From Prevotella sp. UBA7594 (GTDB lineage Bacteria > Bacteroidota > Bacteroidia > Bacteroidales > Bacteroidaceae), in assembly GCA_002490315.1 (NCBI GenBank), contig DLKG01000036.1, positions 9,722 through 19,007 of the forward strand: a stretch of DNA of 9,286 bases, read 5' to 3'. Under the pieces are notes generated by a model, which had not been told where the DNA came from, searched no databases, and saw only the letters and a program-made list of their open reading frames with translations. This document shows, piece after piece, positions 6,952 through 9,286 of this stretch. Within the stretch, counting starts at the first letter, position 1. Each line of letters begins with the position of its first letter. The translations under genes and the position numbers were made by a program.

Positions 6952-7029
6952 ATGTATTTCGCAAAGGCTCTTGCCAAGGTTAAAAAAAAATGTACCAATG
7001 CTGCCAAAGGGGCGGCAAATCGAATCTGA
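6952..7029 (+). CDS. Possible 25-codon small ORF in the GH20 leader
   Basis: ATG at 6952, TGA at 7027-7029, about 32 bases after the predicted transcription start. The peptide begins MYFAKALAKVKKK and continues CTNAAKGAANRI; it is strongly basic and Ala-rich, could form an amphipathic helix, and has no signal peptide. Three Lys codons form a run of nine A residues (6982-6990), a possible slippage site. An overlapping ORF in another frame starts at 6990 (MYQCCQRGGK, stop at 7056-7058). With only 25 codons and no strong ribosome site, coding cannot be shown from one sequence. The stretch may instead be structured RNA: a 7-bp stem (6999-7005 with 7011-7017) lies inside it. Confidence 0.3.
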   Translation: MYFAKALAKVKKKCTNAAKGAANRI

Positions 7030-7094
7030 AAAGAAACCGATTTTCAACTAACTTATGACTGCTTATTTAGTTACAACTACTACAACGATCAAAA

Positions 7095-7129
7095 AAAGTG
7101 TGCTCCGACGTGACGTCGGAGCACACTTT
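7095..7129. terminator. Perfect 17-bp hairpin upstream of GH20 (terminator or attenuator)
   Basis: The arms 7095-7111 (AAAGTGTGCTCCGACGT) and 7113-7129 are exact reverse complements around a single G, so in RNA the tip would open to a small loop. On the minus strand the stem is followed by a run of T residues (complement of 7091-7097), a classic intrinsic terminator. On the plus strand it is followed only by ACAAAA, with three U inside the stem. It lies between the promoter at 6883-6913 and the GH20 start, so it could end a small upstream transcript or attenuate GH20-nagB expression. A GTG inside the left arm (7098) opens a frame running into GH20, but this is not the real start. Confidence 0.6.
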
Positions 7130-7202
7130 ACAAAACAAGTTGGTTAATGTACAAAATAAGCTCGAAACTGAAAACTTAAAGATTAATCATAAAACCCGAA
7201 AC

Positions 7203-8831
7203 ATGAAGAAATTACTGTTCACAGTTTTGTTTATTCTGGCATTGGTTCCGGCAGCTGCAAGTGCCGCAGACATCGCCGACTACAAGGTCGTTCCTCTGCC
7301 GAGCTCCATCCAGAACGTCAAGGGTGAGCCATTCTCCCTGACAGCATCAACGCGCATCGTCTACACAGCCGGTGACGCCGACATGCAGCGCAACGCAGAA
7401 TTCCTTGCCGAGTACATCGCCGAGACCACCGGCATTAAATTGGCTGTTGACACGAAGCCCGGCAAGAACGACATTCGTCTCACGCTCGACCGCAAGCAGA
7501 ACGGTGACGAGGCTTACACGCTTACCGTCGGCAAGAAAGGCGTGCAGATTGCAGGTCGCACACCGCGCGGCGTGTTCTACGGCATACAGACACTGCGCAA
7601 GTCGTTGCCCGTAGTGCGCACGGAGGCTGTGGAACTTCCCGCCGTGAAAATCGCCGACTCTCCACGCTTTGGCTATCGCGGCATGATGCTCGACTGCTCA
7701 CGCCACTTCTTCTCGATCGACTTCGTGAAGAAATTCATCGATATGCTCGCCCTGCACAACATGAACATCATGCACTGGCATCTCACCGACGACCAGGGTT
7801 GGCGCATCGAGATAAAGAAATACCCGCGCCTTGTCTCCGTTGGTTCCAAGCGCACGGGCACCGTTGTCGGCCATAACTCCATGGTGGACGACAGCACAGA
7901 ATACAGTGGCTACTACACGCAGGAGCAGGCACGGGAAATCGTTGAGTACGCTCGTCAGCGCTACATCACCGTCATCCCAGAGGTGGACATGCCCGGCCAC
8001 ATGAAGGCTGCGCTTACTGCTTATCCGGAACTTGGCTGTACGGGAGGGCCCTATGAGGTGGGCCATCGTTGGGGTATCTACCTCGATGTGCTCTGTCTCG
8101 GCAACGAGAAAGTGTACCAGTTCTGCCAGGACGTGCTTGGCGAGCTGATGGACATCTTCCCTTCACAGTATATACACATTGGCGGCGACGAAACTCCGAC
8201 AAAGCGTTGGGAAGCTTGTCCGAAATGCCAGAAGGTTATGGCGGAGCATGGGCTTAACGCCAAGAACATGCAGGGCTACTTCACCAACCGCATCGAGAAA
8301 TTCGTCAACAGCCGTAACCACCGCATCATCGGATGGGACGAGATTCTCGAAGGTGACATCAACGAGAGCGCAACCATCATGAGTTGGCGCGGAACAGAGA
8401 ACGGAGAGAAGGCTTCCGAGAAAGGACATGACGTTATCATGTCGCCCACATCCCACTGCTACTTCGACTTCCAGCAGACCGACAAGGAGATGAAGTACGA
8501 GCCGTCGCTCTGCAACAACTTCATCACAGTGGAGAAGGTGTACAGCTTCGAGCCCTGCCCCGACAACCTCTCCGACGCTGCCAAGAAGCACATGCTCGGC
8601 GTGCAGGCCAACGTGTGGACGGAATACATCACTTGTCCCAACACTCTTGAGTACTACATCATGCCACGTATGGCAGCTCTTTCCGAAGTGCAGTGGACAT
8701 CGGGCAAGAAGGATTTCGACGCCTTCAAGACTCGCCTCACCCGCTTCACCAACATCTACGATCTCTACCATTGGACCTACGCCAAGCATCTTTGGCCGGA
8801 AAAGATGATAAGTCCGTGGATTGACAACTAA
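7203..8831 (+). CDS. Periplasmic GH20 beta-N-acetylhexosaminidase
   Basis: 542 residues from the ATG at 7203, chosen because it opens a clear signal peptide (MKKLLFTVLFILALVPAAASA, cleavage near residue 21-22); an in-frame GTG at 7098 would bury the signal. Residues about 23-150 are the GH20b N-terminal domain (RGVFYGIQTLRKSLP near its end), and about 155-500 the GH20 barrel. The substrate Arg is R159 in YRGMMLDCSRHF; HWHLTDDQGWR spans 191-201; EVDMPGH ends at H266. The catalytic pair is D329-E330 in HIGGDETP, and aromatic site residues include W378, W395 and W472. GH20 enzymes release terminal GlcNAc/GalNAc from glycans or chitooligosaccharides by substrate-assisted catalysis. There is no lipobox and no T9SS tail, so it probably stays in the periplasm. 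nagB begins 39 bases downstream, supporting an amino-sugar role. The natural glycan substrate cannot be read from the sequence. Confidence 0.95.
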   Translation: MKKLLFTVLFILALVPAAASAADIADYKVVPLPSSIQNVKGEPFSLTASTRIVYTAGDADMQRNAEFLAEYIAETTGIKLAVDTKPGKNDIRLTLDRKQNGDEAYTLTVGKKGVQIAGRTPRGVFYGIQTLRKSLPVVRTEAVELPAVKIADSPRFGYRGMMLDCSRHFFSIDFVKKFIDMLALHNMNIMHWHLTDDQGWRIEIKKYPRLVSVGSKRTGTVVGHNSMVDDSTEYSGYYTQEQAREIVEYARQRYITVIPEVDMPGHMKAALTAYPELGCTGGPYEVGHRWGIYLDVLCLGNEKVYQFCQDVLGELMDIFPSQYIHIGGDETPTKRWEACPKCQKVMAEHGLNAKNMQGYFTNRIEKFVNSRNHRIIGWDEILEGDINESATIMSWRGTENGEKASEKGHDVIMSPTSHCYFDFQQTDKEMKYEPSLCNNFITVEKVYSFEPCPDNLSDAAKKHMLGVQANVWTEYITCPNTLEYYIMPRMAALSEVQWTSGKKDFDAFKTRLTRFTNIYDLYHWTYAKHLWPEKMISPWIDN

Positions 8832-8870
8832 TAAACAAACAGAAAAAATTTTTTTAATAAGCATACTATT

Positions 8871-9286
8871 ATGAGATTAATCATTGAAAAGGATTATGAT
8901 CAGCTGTCTAAATGGGCTGCTGAGCATGTGATTGAACGTATCAACAAGTTTAACCCCACACCCGACCACAAGTTCGTGCTGGGTCTGCCAACAGGCTCTT
9001 CTCCTATCGGCATGTATCGTGCATTGGCTGAGGCTTGCAAGGAAGGACGTGTTTCGTTCAAGAATGTCCTCACGTTCAATATGGACGAGTATGTAGGTCT
9101 GCCCGAGTCGCATCCGGAGAGCTACCACTCATTCATGGCAAAGAACTTCTTCGACCACATTGACTGCCCGAAGGAGAACATACATATCCTCAATGGCAAC
9201 GCCGAGGATCTTGAGGCAGAATGTGCTCACTACGAGCAGATGATTGAGGAAGCTGGTGGCATCGATCTCTTCATCGGCGGTATCGG
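8871..9286 (+). CDS. nagB: Glucosamine-6-phosphate deaminase, N-terminal part (cut by window end)
   Basis: 138 codons from the ATG at 8871 are visible and the frame is open to the window end. The sequence aligns residue for residue with E. coli NagB as I remember it: MRLI at the start, [10 protein letters not shown] (36-45, phosphate-binding loop), [11 protein letters not shown] (68-78) with catalytic D72, the HPESYHSFM segment (80-88), and FIGGIG at the end, just before the expected DGHIAFNEP motif. NagB converts glucosamine-6-phosphate to fructose-6-phosphate and ammonia in the cytoplasm. It follows the GH20 gene by 39 AT-rich bases (A6T7 tract) with no promoter match or hairpin, so the two are probably co-transcribed. 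The allosteric-site residues lie outside the window. The length suggests the short NagB form, but fusion to another domain cannot be excluded. Confidence 0.95.
   Translation, partial: MRLIIEKDYDQLSKWAAEHVIERINKFNPTPDHKFVLGLPTGSSPIGMYRALAEACKEGRVSFKNVLTFNMDEYVGLPESHPESYHSFMAKNFFDHIDCPKENIHILNGNAEDLEAECAHYEQMIEEAGGIDLFIGGI

Larger units (their letters stand above)
6569..7202. other. 634-base non-coding region upstream of the GH20 gene
   Basis: In order this holds an 18-bp repeat (6600-6617), a perfect 28-bp inverted repeat directly next to it (6618-6676), a stretch with only a loose 8-bp dyad (6739-6746 with 6785-6792), a good promoter (6883-6913), a possible 25-codon ORF (6952-7029), a perfect 17-bp hairpin (7095-7129) and an AT-rich leader before the ATG at 7203. 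The minus-strand ORF at 6583-6816 runs through the palindrome and looks spurious. I see no tRNA or known riboswitch. Confidence 0.7.

Noticed and set aside
7098..7202. N-terminal extension of the GH20 gene from a GTG at 7098
   Set aside because: It would begin inside the hairpin and put 35 residues in front of an obvious signal peptide. The ATG at 7203 is a better start.
8163..8864. 233-codon minus-strand ORF opposite the GH20 gene
   Set aside because: It overlaps the catalytic region of GH20 on the other strand and shows no family motif.

Overview
The window looks like chromosome from a Bacteroidales bacterium, most likely Prevotella or a close relative. The evidence is a PorX-type regulator, a secreted protein with a type IX secretion (T9SS) C-terminal sorting tail, Bacteroidota-style promoters (TTTG about 20 bases upstream of TAnnTTTG), no strong Shine-Dalgarno sites, and protein sequences close to what I know of that group. 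The species cannot be read from the sequence. Apart from the two genes cut by the window edges, the coding regions look like ordinary core genes. There is no phage, insertion sequence, CRISPR array, rRNA or tRNA that I can see.

Layout. Bases 2-469 (+) hold the 3' end of an unidentified, low-complexity, repeat-rich acidic protein. It is followed closely by porX (491-2044) and tsaE (2058-2471), which look like one transcription unit. topB (topoisomerase III, minus strand, 2579-4663) converges on tsaE. A 357-base divergent intergenic region carries one promoter for topB and one for a secreted protein of unknown function (5021-6568, +) with a signal peptide and a T9SS-like tail. A 634-base non-coding region (6569-7202) then holds a perfect 28-bp inverted repeat, an 18-bp sequence also found upstream of topB, a good promoter, a possible 25-codon ORF and a perfect 17-bp hairpin. 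After it come a periplasmic GH20 beta-N-acetylhexosaminidase (7203-8831) and the first 138 codons of nagB (8871-end).

Two functional themes emerge. PorX is a known regulator of type IX secretion, and the 5021-6568 protein looks like a cargo of that system, although the two genes are about 3 kb apart and not in one operon. The GH20 enzyme and NagB form a short amino-sugar unit: GH20 frees N-acetylhexosamines in the periplasm, and NagB sends glucosamine-6-phosphate into glycolysis. The part I understand least is the 6569-7202 region. Its promoter lies almost 290 bases ahead of the GH20 start, so the DNA between is either a long structured leader or a separate small transcript.
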